This document shows, piece by piece, positions 18,047 through 27,301 of a stretch of DNA of 64,000 nucleotides (position 1 is the stretch's first letter; each line of letters starts with the position of its first letter). The notes below the pieces were generated by a model. The model ran no database searches and was not told the DNA's origin. It was given only the letters and a program-made list of their open reading frames with translations. Location: assembly GCF_900182735.1 (NCBI RefSeq), contig NZ_FXTU01000003.1, forward strand, positions 417,463 to 481,462, given 5' to 3'. This DNA is from Laceyella tengchongensis (GTDB taxonomy: Bacteria > Bacillota > Bacilli > Thermoactinomycetales > Thermoactinomycetaceae). The position numbers and the translations under genes are program-made.

Positions 18047-19249
18047 TTAAGCGTAAGAATGTAAACCTGAGATGACCAAATTAATCACAATTAGGTTAAT
18101 CATGATTATGACAAAACCGCCAACTGCTAGCCAAGCCGACTTTACGCCATGCCATCCGCGCGACAGGCGGAGATGGAGATAAGCGCTGTAGAACAACCAG
18201 GTAATGAGCGCCCACACTTCTTTCGGATCCCATCCCCAAAAACGGCCCCAAGCCTCATGCGCCCAAATCATAGCAAAAATCAGTGCACCCAGCGTGAAGA
18301 TCGGAAAGCCGATAGCAATAGCGCGATAGCTGATCTCCTCCACCAAATCGGGATTCACCCGGCTTACCATGGGGTGGAGAATTCCTCGAAGCGGCTTCTT
18401 GGCAATAAGCCGGATCAACCCGTACAGAATCGCTCCGCTGATGACGCCCCACAAGACCGAGTTGAGTTGTGATGCGGCATCTTTTCCTTTCATCCAACTC
18501 GGCGCTTCCATTAACGGTTGGCCCAAGCCCGCAAAGCGATCGATGCTGATCACTTCACTGTCATGCGGCGCAACCAAAGGCGGCAAGGAGTACTCCTGCA
18601 CGGCCGGCTGCCCGTCGACGATATGTGAAAATTTCGCTTCATAGTTCATGGTTTTAAATGCCATATTCACCGCACTAAAGCCCACAAACATCAAAACGAT
18701 CACCAGAGTAATTTCTAACCATCTGGCATTTTTTCCTTCTTTCTCTCTACCAAACTGAAACACCAAATAGATCAGGCCGGCCACAAAGCCAACCCCAAAC
18801 GCCCCTTGACCAAGCGCAGCAGTCGATACGTGCACCGGCAGCCAGATGCTCTGCAACGCGGGAATCAGCGGCTGAACCTCATGCGGGAACACCGAAGCAT
18901 ACGCCAGCAAGACCACCGCAAGCGGCATCACAAAAGCCCCCAATACCGCCGAGCGGTACATGAAATAAAGAATGATAAACGCGATGACGATCGTGAAGCA
19001 CAAAAACGCCGTAAACTCAAACATATTACTCGTCGGCCAGTGCCCGCCGATCAGCACCCGGGTGATAATAAACATCAATTGAAATACCACGCCGACAATG
19101 CTCATCCCGATACCGATATTTCCCCACAAACGGCTCTTAGGCCTTTCGCCCTTCTCCGATCCTTTGTTGGTCCCCATCACAAAGGCGACAGTGGATAATA
19201 GGTAAAGGAAAAAGGTACACAAAAGGAGATTTTCCATCAACTGTTCCAT
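18047..19249 (-). CDS. resC: Cytochrome c biogenesis protein ResC/CcsA
   Basis: 400-residue polytopic heme-handling protein of the system II cytochrome c maturation complex. The WWD-type heme motif is WGRFWGWDPKEVWALITW, flanked by conserved histidines (HVSTAALGQ, AYLHLRLSRGWHG). It partners ResB to export heme and attach it to apocytochromes on the outer face of the membrane. It starts 21 bases after resB. Confidence 0.9.
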   Translation of the reverse strand: MEQLMENLLLCTFFLYLLSTVAFVMGTNKGSEKGERPKSRLWGNIGIGMSIVGVVFQLMFIITRVLIGGHWPTSNMFEFTAFLCFTIVIAFIILYFMYRSAVLGAFVMPLAVVLLAYASVFPHEVQPLIPALQSIWLPVHVSTAALGQGAFGVGFVAGLIYLVFQFGREKEGKNARWLEITLVIVLMFVGFSAVNMAFKTMNYEAKFSHIVDGQPAVQEYSLPPLVAPHDSEVISIDRFAGLGQPLMEAPSWMKGKDAASQLNSVLWGVISGAILYGLIRLIAKKPLRGILHPMVSRVNPDLVEEISYRAIAIGFPIFTLGALIFAMIWAHEAWGRFWGWDPKEVWALITWLFYSAYLHLRLSRGWHGVKSAWLAVGGFVIIMINLIVINLVISGLHSYA

Positions 19250-19269
19250 CGTTTCCTATCCTCCCATTC

Positions 19270-20853
19270 TCAGTTGCGTTTCACTTGGAGTGCGTCAAAT
19301 TCACCTGTCAGTTTGAGTTCGCGCTCCAAACTGTACCAGTTTTTGTTCGTGTGCGCACCGATATAGAGTCGCCCATCATCCACAAGCGCCCACACTCGGC
19401 GATGATGCCAATAGAAGCCCATCACCAAGCCGATCATGCTGATGACCCCGCCAAACAGGATCACATTCAGACTTTTGTCGACACGAACCATCAGACCAGT
19501 AGAATCGACCATCTTCATGCCCGCCAAGTCTATCGCATACCGATTTTCTTTTGTCAACTCATCGAGGTTTTGGCCGGAAATCACCCAGGAACGCTCCCCT
19601 TTAGCTTGTCCTTTTTCTCTCACTTCAAAGACAAACGCCGGTTTGTTCGGATCGGGAGACTTGGTTATCGGCCGGTTGTTCTCCAACGCGAAGTCAGGAT
19701 AGTAATCGAGCAGAACCACTTCTTTGTCTTTCACCCGGAAAACTTGATTTGGCTTCAAATCATATAGATCAACAGTGAATTTTCCCAACGCCTTCCCGCT
19801 TTCTTTGTCCACCAACTTCAAGTCGAGCGCATCCAGCAATCCGATGCGAAAGTCGGCTTGCACCAGTCGGAGATCTTTATAGGCGAGCGGATGGTTAACG
19901 AGAATCGAACCCTTGGCCACTGGCTTCAGCTTGCCAGTATCCCAATCTTTCTCATACAGCACGGCTCGGGTTTCATATTTTTGGGCGATTGGCCCCGCAT
20001 CTTGCTTCGACTTGGGCACGTTTTTTTGATCATAGAAGGTGATATCAAAACCCTCATTTTTAACATAATAAGGCAATTCAGGGACTTTTTTCACTTCCCC
20101 TTCGCGCACCCACATCGTTTCATCCAAGTACCAACCCGGCACATAACGCAACAAAACACCGAATAAGAAAATGATCAAGCCAATGTGATTGATGTAAGGT
20201 CCCCACCGGCTAATGCGTCCTTTTTCCGCAAGCAAAGCGTTTCCTTCTCGTTGCACCTGGTATCGCTTCGACTGTAACGCTTGCTCCAGCTGCGCCAACT
20301 TCTCATCTGCTTCTGCTGCTGGAAGAGCGGTTTCCGCAGTGATCCGTTGCCGCTTCAAAAAATCGACACTCTTTCTCACCTGTTGGTTTTTCAAAGCTTT
20401 GTATAATGGAATCACGCGGTCAAGGCTGCATACCACCAGCGAAATCCCGATCAAGGAGACCATGGTGAAAAACCACCATGAATTGTACATGTCGGAAAAG
20501 CCCAAGATGTGGAACCATTTGCCCCACAACCCGTATTGCTTCTCATAATAAGCCGCGGGATCGCTCGATGGAACAAACTTCTCTTGTGGGAAGATCGTCC
20601 CGATGCTAGCCGCGATTAATGTGATGATGATGAGAATGATGGCCACTTTAACCGAAGAGAAAAAGTTCCATACCATATCAAAAGGAGAGGATTGAAAGGT
20701 TTGCGAACGCCGCGCTTTCCCTTCATATCGCATCTCCTGAACAATTGTCTCTTTCCCTTTGGTCTCTTCATCAAGCGGTTTCCCGCAACTCTCGCATAAT
20801 ATGGTGCCGACGGGGTTATTGTGACCGCATTCACATTTGGAATTCTCAATCAA
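19270..20853 (-). CDS. resB: Cytochrome c biogenesis protein ResB
   Basis: 527-residue ResB/Ccs1 membrane protein. It starts with a zinc-ribbon-like segment (CECGHNNPVG and then CESCG), followed by TM1 near residues 70-90 (SVKVAIILIIITLIAASIGT), the IFPQE motif, further TMs, a large outer domain, and a final TM (ILFGGVISMIGLVMGF). It forms the system II heme-transport complex with ResC. The thioredoxin-like resA that precedes resB in Bacillus subtilis is not present between here and rluB. Confidence 0.9.
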   Translation of the reverse strand: MIENSKCECGHNNPVGTILCESCGKPLDEETKGKETIVQEMRYEGKARRSQTFQSSPFDMVWNFFSSVKVAIILIIITLIAASIGTIFPQEKFVPSSDPAAYYEKQYGLWGKWFHILGFSDMYNSWWFFTMVSLIGISLVVCSLDRVIPLYKALKNQQVRKSVDFLKRQRITAETALPAAEADEKLAQLEQALQSKRYQVQREGNALLAEKGRISRWGPYINHIGLIIFLFGVLLRYVPGWYLDETMWVREGEVKKVPELPYYVKNEGFDITFYDQKNVPKSKQDAGPIAQKYETRAVLYEKDWDTGKLKPVAKGSILVNHPLAYKDLRLVQADFRIGLLDALDLKLVDKESGKALGKFTVDLYDLKPNQVFRVKDKEVVLLDYYPDFALENNRPITKSPDPNKPAFVFEVREKGQAKGERSWVISGQNLDELTKENRYAIDLAGMKMVDSTGLMVRVDKSLNVILFGGVISMIGLVMGFYWHHRRVWALVDDGRLYIGAHTNKNWYSLERELKLTGEFDALQVKRN

Positions 20854-20976
20854 GGCTATCTCTCCCCCCGTTTTTCAACCCCTTGCTTTGTCTAACTCTA
20901 CAATCTTCCAACTTACATTATAACGCCTGTCTTTTTAACCACGGTACTGCAATTTGAAGATTATATGAAAACCCTT

Positions 20977-21693
20977 TTATGTGAGTAGCCGCCGCAATCT
21001 ATCCAGTTCTTGGCGGGTTAACTCGCGGTATTCTCCCCGCTTCAATCCCTGAAGCGTAAGAAACGCCAACTTTGTCCGGATCAAATGGGTAATCGGAAGG
21101 CCAACTGCTTCGCACATCCGCCGCACTTGGCGATTGCGCCCTTCCCTGATGGTGAGTTGCAATTTGGTATGGATATCGTCTTGAGACAAGATCCGGACTT
21201 TGGCGGGGGCAGTCCAACCATCCTCCAACTTCACCCCTTTGCGCAACTTTTCCAAATCGGCCGGGCTCGGCCGCCCTTTCACGGTGGCAACATATGTCTT
21301 GTCCACTTCATATCGCGGATGAATCAAGCGGTTGGCAAGTTCCCCGTCATTGGTCAACAACAACAACCCTTCCGTATCATAATCCAGCCTCCCCACCGGA
21401 TAGACGCGTTCGGGTACGGAGCGGAAATAATCCGCGACCACCCGTCGCCCTTGCGGATCGAACATGCTCGTGATGACACGCAAAGGTTTATAAAATAAAA
21501 ACACTCGTTTTTGTTCCTGTTGTACCAACGCCCCATTCACTTCAATTCGGTCCCGCGCCGGGTCGACTTTGACTCCCAATTCGGTGACGACTTTCCCGTT
21601 CACCTTCACTTTTCCGGCTTTAATCAGCTCCTCGGAGTGGCGCCTTGACGCAACACCGGCATGAGCCAACACCTTTTGCAGACGTTCAATCAC
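20977..21693 (-). CDS. rluB: 23S rRNA pseudouridine synthase RluB
   Basis: 238-residue enzyme making pseudouridine in 23S rRNA. N-terminal S4 RNA-binding domain (RLQKVLAHAGVASRRHSEELI), then the RsuA/RluB catalytic domain with the catalytic Asp in YPVGRLDYDTEGLLLLTND, and the RQVRRMCEAVG motif. Position next to the res and spm genes matches the Bacillus ypuL locus. Confidence 0.92.
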   Translation of the reverse strand: MIERLQKVLAHAGVASRRHSEELIKAGKVKVNGKVVTELGVKVDPARDRIEVNGALVQQEQKRVFLFYKPLRVITSMFDPQGRRVVADYFRSVPERVYPVGRLDYDTEGLLLLTNDGELANRLIHPRYEVDKTYVATVKGRPSPADLEKLRKGVKLEDGWTAPAKVRILSQDDIHTKLQLTIREGRNRQVRRMCEAVGLPITHLIRTKLAFLTLQGLKRGEYRELTRQELDRLRRLLT

Positions 21694-21791
21694 TATGATT
21701 CACCTCTATGTCATCTTAACCGTTTCAGCTGGGGGACACAAGTGTGCGCACCGGAACAAAAAAAGACCTGATTCCAGGCCAATAGAAGAAA

Positions 21792-22325
21792 TTATAAATA
21801 TAGGATGGAACAAATCCCCAAGGATGCGAGAAAGCCGATCAAGTCCGCCCACAATCCGACCTTCAGCGCATACAGGGAGTTGCGAATACCGACCGCCCCG
21901 AAATACACGGTCAAAACGTATAGAGTCGTGTCGGTGCTGCCTTGGATGGTGGATGCCAATTTGCCCAAAAAAGTGTCGGGGCCGTGCGTGCGGAGGATGC
22001 TCTCGACAAAGGCCAATGAACCCGTACCCGAGATCGGGCGCAGAATGCCAATCGGCACCACTTCCTCGGGAATGTGAAAAAACGATAATACCGGAGTGAG
22101 GAACTGCAAATAAAACTGCATTGCGCCGGTATCCCGGAAGATGGCGACCGCCACCATCATTCCCACAAGATGAGGAATAATGGAAACAGCGGTGGGAAAC
22201 CCTTCTTTGGCTCCTTCAATGAAGCTTTCATAGATCGGCACGCGTTGGAACAAAGCGTACAGGGGGATGAACACCAGCAAGGCCGGCAACATGATTTTGG
22301 ATATGAGCGAAACCGCTTCAAACAT
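21792..22325 (-). CDS. spmB: Spore maturation protein SpmB
   Basis: 177-residue membrane protein with about five hydrophobic helices and the nucleoside-recognition (Gate-like) signature RPISGTGSLAF. With SpmA it is needed for spore core dehydration and heat resistance. It starts 22 bases after spmA and ends the dacB-spmA-spmB operon. Confidence 0.9.
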   Translation of the reverse strand: MFEAVSLISKIMLPALLVFIPLYALFQRVPIYESFIEGAKEGFPTAVSIIPHLVGMMVAVAIFRDTGAMQFYLQFLTPVLSFFHIPEEVVPIGILRPISGTGSLAFVESILRTHGPDTFLGKLASTIQGSTDTTLYVLTVYFGAVGIRNSLYALKVGLWADLIGFLASLGICSILYL

Positions 22326-22347
22326 CTAACACTCCCCCTTTCCCCGG

Positions 22348-22959
22348 TCATTTCCAATGCGGCTTCAACAAGCCTGAACGGTCAAACGTGCGGTGTTGGT
22401 AGTACCGATCCAGCAACACGGCCATTGATGTGGCTATAAATGTGGCAACCAACGTCGGGCCGATGATCTCCGTTGGCTCCACCGACCCATACTTGAGTCG
22501 GATACCAATAATCGTTGTCGGAATCAGCGTCAAACCGGAAGTGTTCAACGCCAACAACGTACACATGGCCGGTGTCGCCGTCTTGGGATCGGGATTCAGC
22601 TTCTGCAACTCCTCCATGGCTTTCAATCCCATCGGGGTTGCGGCGTTTCCCAAGCCAAACAAGTTGGCGCTCATGTTGGACAAGATGTAACCCATCGCCG
22701 GATGTTCCGGTGGCACAGTAGGAAATAGAAACCGCGCGACCGGCCTCATCAGCCGGGCCAATTTCTCCAACAGCCCAGCATCTTGCGCAATCCGCATCAT
22801 ACCTAACCAAAACACAAGAATGCTGATCAGACCGATACATACAGCCACCGCATCCTTCGCCCCGTTCAACGCCGCATTGGTCACCAGGTCGAACCGGCCT
22901 TGGACCGCGGCGGCAACCACTCCGCTTAAGATCATGAAAAACCAAATCCAGTTGATCAT
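22348..22959 (-). CDS. spmA: Spore maturation protein SpmA
   Basis: 203-residue membrane protein. Visible are the Gate-domain features ANLFGLGNAATPMGLKAM and ALNTSGLTLIPTTIIG. The chosen start is the ATG at 22959, which overlaps the dacB stop as ATGA and sits behind GGGGGCGGAGCG; a longer frame to 22995 lies inside dacB. Translation is coupled to dacB. Confidence 0.9.
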   Translation of the reverse strand: MINWIWFFMILSGVVAAAVQGRFDLVTNAALNGAKDAVAVCIGLISILVFWLGMMRIAQDAGLLEKLARLMRPVARFLFPTVPPEHPAMGYILSNMSANLFGLGNAATPMGLKAMEELQKLNPDPKTATPAMCTLLALNTSGLTLIPTTIIGIRLKYGSVEPTEIIGPTLVATFIATSMAVLLDRYYQHRTFDRSGLLKPHWK

Positions 22960-24107
22960 CGCTCCGCCCCCTGCCACACCATCAATCCGATCCATTCTTT
23001 CATTTCATGGAAGATGGATGGTTCCGGACGTAGCTTCACCACCAATGGTATAGCGCCGATCTGCTCTTCCCTAAGGAAAATCCGGGCACTTCCCACCTGC
23101 TGATGGTTATGTTTCACCATCTTGAGCGGAAAACTGATGACCGGTTCAACCACCACTTGTCCCTTTTCCTGATCTGTCAGCGGATAGGAAAACGACGCCC
23201 CTGCGATGATATCAAAACGCTTTTCCTCCGCCGTCAAGTGTGCTTCTTTGGAAATGACTTGTCCTTTCCGCAAGATCGGCACCAAATCATAATGCTGAAA
23301 ACCATATTCCAGCATGCTCATGGAATCGCGCCAGTCATCGCCGTCATTCAAAGTTACCGTCACCAACTGGTGCCCGTCTTTTGTGGCTGAGGAGACCAAC
23401 GTACGGCGGGCTTTTTTGGTGAATCCCGTTTTTACACCATCAGCCCATTTGTATAAGCGCAACATTTTATTCTTGTTATAAAATTTACGATGCCATTTTT
23501 CTCCGGGCCATGGGACGGTTTTCACTTCCGTCTTCACGATTTCTTGAAAGACAGAGTTCTGCAAAGCATACGAGGTCAACACAGCCAAATCTCGCGCCGA
23601 CGAATAATGACCTTCGGCATCCAGCCCGTGGGGGTTGACGAAATGGGTGTGCGATAACCCCAAATATTCAGCCTTTTCATTCATCATATAAACAAAGCCT
23701 TCAATTGAACCGCCCACGTGTTCCGCAATGGCAACTGCCGCGTCATTGCCCGAGCGGAGCATTAATCCATACAACAACGTTCGCAATGGGATCTTTTCCC
23801 CCAGCTTGAGATAAATGGACGATCCCTCCACTCCGACCGCCCGCGGCCCAACCGTCACCAACTCATCCAACTTTCCATTTTCAATCGCCACAATCGCCGT
23901 CATGATTTTCGTGAGGCTGGCAATCAACATTTCTCGGTCGGCGTTCTTTTCAAATAAAACCCGGCCTGATGCGGCATCGACACAGATTGCAGCTTGTGCG
24001 CTGGGAGCGATATCGATGGGCTCCTGTGCCGCCACCGGTTGCCCTCCCGCCATCCATCCCCATACCGCAACGACCAGAACCGCTCCCCATCGTTTTAGCT
24101 TCACCAT
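22956..24107 (-). CDS. dacB: Sporulation D-alanyl-D-alanine carboxypeptidase (PBP5*)
   Basis: 383-residue low-molecular-weight penicillin-binding protein that trims spore cortex peptidoglycan. Signal peptide (residues 1-27, ending PVAAQ); active-site SxxK at Ser64-Lys67 (ASLTKIM), SGN at 119-121 and KTG in DGVKTGFTKKA; a C-terminal PBP5_C beta domain. Its place at the head of dacB-spmA-spmB identifies DacB rather than DacF. Confidence 0.9.
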   Translation of the reverse strand: MVKLKRWGAVLVVAVWGWMAGGQPVAAQEPIDIAPSAQAAICVDAASGRVLFEKNADREMLIASLTKIMTAIVAIENGKLDELVTVGPRAVGVEGSSIYLKLGEKIPLRTLLYGLMLRSGNDAAVAIAEHVGGSIEGFVYMMNEKAEYLGLSHTHFVNPHGLDAEGHYSSARDLAVLTSYALQNSVFQEIVKTEVKTVPWPGEKWHRKFYNKNKMLRLYKWADGVKTGFTKKARRTLVSSATKDGHQLVTVTLNDGDDWRDSMSMLEYGFQHYDLVPILRKGQVISKEAHLTAEEKRFDIIAGASFSYPLTDQEKGQVVVEPVISFPLKMVKHNHQQVGSARIFLREEQIGAIPLVVKLRPEPSIFHEMKEWIGLMVWQGAER

Positions 24108-24169
24108 TCATTCACCCCATTGCTCCGTCTGGGTTTGTACCAATATATGCAAAGGGGACAAGAATATGT

Positions 24170-24209
24170 GAAAACAACGACACGGCACTCCCGCCATATC
24201 GTTGTTTTC
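24170..24209 (-). terminator. Hairpin between ytfJ and dacB
   Basis: GAAAACAACGA and TCGTTGTTTTC form an 11-bp stem with an 18-base loop; on the minus strand the second arm ends in TTTTC. It probably terminates ytfJ before the dacB operon. Confidence 0.65.
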
Positions 24210-24306
24210 CATAAACACGTATCACCACTAGAAAAACCTTCTCCCGCAAATCCCAGCACCCTCCGGAGCGGGATCTTTAAGAACCTCGGTCAAACAGGCC
24301 CTCGTC

Positions 24307-24665
24307 CTATTCGCATCCTCCATTTGATTTCTTTTTGCCCCAATTTTTCAGCTGCTCAACCAATCCCGGCGCCATGTCCAACACCCGGTCGATCAAATGC
24401 GTGTTTCCGTCCATGTTCAACAAGCGGATGCCTTTGTCGCCGACAACAATGAATCCGACAGGTGTGATAGAAATTCCCCCACCGCTTCCACCGCCGAAAG
24501 GAAACTTTCCGCCTTCTTGCTCTTTCCCTTTCCCTTCTTGATCTTTTTTCTTGTCTTCCTCCCCCGAGCGGCTTCGTTTCTCTTCTTCCGCAACGCCCTT
24601 GAACTCACTTCCTCCTGCCGCAAATCCAAAACCCACTTTGGATACTGGGATAATGATTGTTCCAA
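24307..24665 (-). pseudogene. ytfJ: 3' part of sporulation gene ytfJ, interrupted by the integrated element
   Basis: The visible 119 codons encode the C-terminal two thirds of YtfJ (GerW family): TIIIPVSKVGFGFAAGGSEF, a charged low-complexity linker, GGGSGGGISITPVGFIVV, and a C-terminal DMAPGLVEQLKNWGKK. Intact YtfJ proteins carry about 35 more residues before TIIIPVSK. Here the frame instead runs into unrelated codons (MPCWLLARLQ) from the element. In Bacillus, ytfJ is expressed in the forespore. The missing 5' part is expected at the far end of the element, beyond this window. Confidence 0.85.
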
Positions 24666-24727
24666 AGGTAATTTGCAAACGAGCCAATAGCCAGCAAGGC
24701 ACGATAGCCGTTCTACATACTAGACCC
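24655..24727. other. Left attachment junction of the element (att site inside ytfJ)
   Basis: Homology to ytfJ ends near 24662-24665, and the recombinase stop codon lies at 24728. The recombination crossover must be in this 70-base stretch. The exact core cannot be fixed without the other junction or an empty site. Confidence 0.65.
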
Positions 24728-26221
24728 CTATAGAAAATTTATCGTTACCTTCGGCTTTTCGTCGATTTGATCGCGTTCCCAGATAATGTTGTGAATGATC
24801 GATTTGTATGCGCGGTTTAATGCTTTGGCATCTTTTTCATGATCTAACACATGAATAACATCCTTTACCGTCGCCAACATATCTTCGTTTCTGGCTTGTT
24901 CCGTATGATCGATTTGCTTCTCAATCACTCGGTAATCTTCTTCACATTGGCGCAATTTCGATTCATATTCCGCTTTCTTCAGCACGTACTCCTCTTTGCT
25001 GATCTCCCCATCCGCTCTCATGTCGGTCAAATTGCTGAGGCGGTTTTCAATCTTCTTGATCTCTGCCAATTTCTTTTCCAACAAATCATACAGCACGCGC
25101 CGATCTTCAAGATCAATCCCTTTGCGAATCGCTTCTTCCAACTCTTCTTTTTTCTGCTCTATCGCAGCGCGAACAGCCGACTCGATCTGCGACATGTTTC
25201 CGCCCACATTGGTGCAACGCGTTCCAAAATGATCTCGGTAGGTGCAGGATTTCAAGTTATCATACGGCCTGTCAGATCTCTTCTGAATTTGCAACGTATG
25301 TCCGCATTTTCCACACTTGATGATCCCAGAAAAAGCATGTTTCCCTGCCCTGCTAGCGTGTGGAGTTACTTTTTCCCGTTGAAACAAAAATTGCAGCTTA
25401 TTGTGTTCGATTTCCGTCTTTACGGGCTGATGGCAGTTCTTGTATACCACCCATTCCGTCTTGGGTTTGGTAATGATCGCACCCGTCGTGACAATCTTCT
25501 TCTTTTTCCCTACAACAATATGTCCCAAATGAACCTCATCTAACAGTAAGCGACGAACAACCTGCGGGCTCCATAATCCTCCACGAGGAGAAGGAATCGT
25601 CAGCTTGTTCAGCTCCCACGCAATATCCGTTGAAGACCAACCGCTAAGCGCCCAATCTACCATCATGCGATAAATCTCCAACTTTTTGGGATCAGGAACC
25701 GCCTTCTTCGATTCTCTATCATATATATAAGGAAACGGCGGTTTTCCATTGCACCAGTTCCCCATTTTTGTGGCTCGCGCTTTCCCTTGGCGCAACCGTC
25801 TGGCAATCGATTTATACTCCTGCCGTGCAATCATCCCCTGGAAATCAGCCAACATCATGTCTGACTCATCATTCAGATTGTAGACTTTCTGCGGCGTGAT
25901 AATCAGCGTATCCGAAATCGCAAACGTTTTTTCAATCGTCGCTTGATCTACCTTGTCACCACGGCCCAACCGGTCATAGTGAACAACCAGCACAGCATCA
26001 TACATCTCCAGCTCAACATCTTGCAAAAGCTCTTGCATCTTGGGTCGAGCTTCGATGCTGTCCCCTGTACCGATCTCCGCGTATTCAACATAGGACCAAC
26101 CATTCTTTTCGCACATTGACACCAGTTCATCCCTGTGCTTGTCAAGGTCCACATCTTCATCGCCACGTGATTTACGCAGATAAATGGCAACATTGTGCAC
26201 ATCGTAAATGCTTTGGCTCAT
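24728..26221 (-). CDS. Large serine recombinase (integrase/excisionase catalytic protein)
   Basis: 497-residue site-specific recombinase that would integrate and, with a directionality factor, excise the element. The N-terminal resolvase domain has the nucleophile Ser18 in YLRKSRGDED and the VHYDRLGRGD motif. A recombinase domain follows (GKPPFPYIYD to about 280), then a zinc ribbon (CGKCGHTLQ with CTYRDHFGTRC) and a long C-terminal coiled coil (about 355-450). The ATG follows GAGAGGAGTTCGCAA. It sits right at the ytfJ junction, the usual place for the element's own integrase. Confidence 0.93.
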   Translation of the reverse strand: MSQSIYDVHNVAIYLRKSRGDEDVDLDKHRDELVSMCEKNGWSYVEYAEIGTGDSIEARPKMQELLQDVELEMYDAVLVVHYDRLGRGDKVDQATIEKTFAISDTLIITPQKVYNLNDESDMMLADFQGMIARQEYKSIARRLRQGKARATKMGNWCNGKPPFPYIYDRESKKAVPDPKKLEIYRMMVDWALSGWSSTDIAWELNKLTIPSPRGGLWSPQVVRRLLLDEVHLGHIVVGKKKKIVTTGAIITKPKTEWVVYKNCHQPVKTEIEHNKLQFLFQREKVTPHASRAGKHAFSGIIKCGKCGHTLQIQKRSDRPYDNLKSCTYRDHFGTRCTNVGGNMSQIESAVRAAIEQKKEELEEAIRKGIDLEDRRVLYDLLEKKLAEIKKIENRLSNLTDMRADGEISKEEYVLKKAEYESKLRQCEEDYRVIEKQIDHTEQARNEDMLATVKDVIHVLDHEKDAKALNRAYKSIIHNIIWERDQIDEKPKVTINFL

Positions 26222-26242
26222 TTGCGAACTCCTCTCGGTGCA

Positions 26243-26295
26243 TTGTTATGTACATATCATATAACAAAAAAATCGGGATGCAAAGCGCACCCCGA
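26243..26295. promoter_or_regulatory. Inverted repeat upstream of the recombinase plus terminator of the preceding small gene
   Basis: TTGTTAT (26243) and ATAACAA (26261) form an inverted repeat just upstream of the recombinase ribosome site and could be an operator. Overlapping it, TCGGGGTGC and GCATCCCGA (26273-26295) followed on the minus strand by TTTTTTTG make an intrinsic terminator for the small gene at 26313. Confidence 0.55.
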
Positions 26296-26312
26296 CCGTA
26301 TAGTGAAACCCC

Positions 26313-26456
26313 TTAATTTCTGTTCTTTTGAGCTACTTTCATCTGTTGGACCAGCTTTACAAAGTCCTTGCAGGCTTCCGGTGTAGGACTGCCATTTATG
26401 ACTAATATAACCTCTTCCAGCTCGATCACTTTCTGCTCTGGATGTTGTTCCCTCAT
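26313..26456 (-). CDS. 47-residue conserved small protein (paralogue at 42223)
   Basis: MREQHPEQKVIELEEV is followed by ILVINGSPTPEACKDFVKLV and a basic tail. The core IELEEVILVINGSPTPEAC is nearly repeated in the 51-residue protein at 42223-42378, which shows that this frame is a real gene. It has its own terminator and lies at the leader-distal end of CRISPR array A. No known domain; the pattern (beta strand, NGSPTP turn, amphipathic helix) suggests a small alpha/beta protein. Confidence 0.65.
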   Translation of the reverse strand: MREQHPEQKVIELEEVILVINGSPTPEACKDFVKLVQQMKVAQKNRN

Positions 26457-26539
26457 TGACTGTCCACCCCTTATGGGTGCATTGTTGCCAAAAAGGAGAG
26501 GGAACTTACATCTATTTAGTACATTTATGCCGTTTGGTT

Positions 26540-27301
26540 ATTTCCACTATGGTTACAACTAAACTTGATGTTCTTAGTCAACTGATGATAGAACATCTGA
26601 ATTTCAATACCATTATGGTTACAACTAAACGTGGGTTCCCCAGCCGGCAATATCTAGGTTTGACCGTATTTCAATACCACTATGGTTACAACTAAAACTT
26701 GTTTAGGCCGAGCGATTACGGTAGCGGCACCGCCTATTTCAATACCACTATGGATTCAACTAAAACAGGCGGCTTTGTTGTCGTCTCTGATGGGTTGGAC
26801 ACATTTCAATACCACTATGGATTCAACTAAAACAGGCGGCTTTGTTGTCGTCTCTGATGGGTTGGACACATTTCAATACCACTATGGATTCAACTAAAAC
26901 TTCTTCCCGCGATCCCGAAGAGAAAGCGACATATAGATTTCAATACCACTATGGATTCAACTAAAACTTCTTCCCGCGATCCCGAAGAGAAAGCGACATA
27001 TAGATTTCAATACCACTATGGATTCAACTAAAACTTCTTCCCGCGATCCCGAAGAGAAAGCGACATATAGATTTCAATACCACTATGGATTCAACTAAAA
27101 CTTCTTCCCGCGATCCCGAAGAGAAAGCGACATATAGATTTCAATACCACTATGGATTCAACTAAAACGGACCGTGATGTATTTTTACTTTACACAAATA
27201 ACATATTTCAATACCACTATGGATTCAACTAAAACAACAACTATGGGTTGGGAAAGACCCACTTGCAAATATTTCAATACCACTATGGATTCAACTAAAA
27301 C
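26540..27301 (-). CRISPR. CRISPR array A, 12 repeats / 11 spacers
   Basis: Repeat on the transcribed (minus) strand: GTTTTAGTTGAATCC then ATAGTGGTATTGAAAT, 31 nt; spacers 35-37 nt. The three leader-distal repeats carry the other variant (GTTGTAACC in place of GTTGAATCC) and the outermost (26540-26564) is truncated, marking the old end. Spacer 26767-26802 is present twice and spacer 26901-26936 four times in tandem 67-bp units, so only 7 spacers are unique. The leader lies at the right end. The GTTT...ATTGAAA termini fit type III/I-B style repeats and the Cmr operon nearby. Confidence 0.97.

Noticed and set aside
24851..25543. 230-codon plus-strand frame inside the recombinase gene
   Set aside because: Antisense shadow; low-complexity Phe/Leu-rich translation and no ribosome site.
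26682..26897. Small open frames across arrays A and D with repeated NTTMDSTKT-like peptides
   Set aside because: Translations of CRISPR repeats, not genes.
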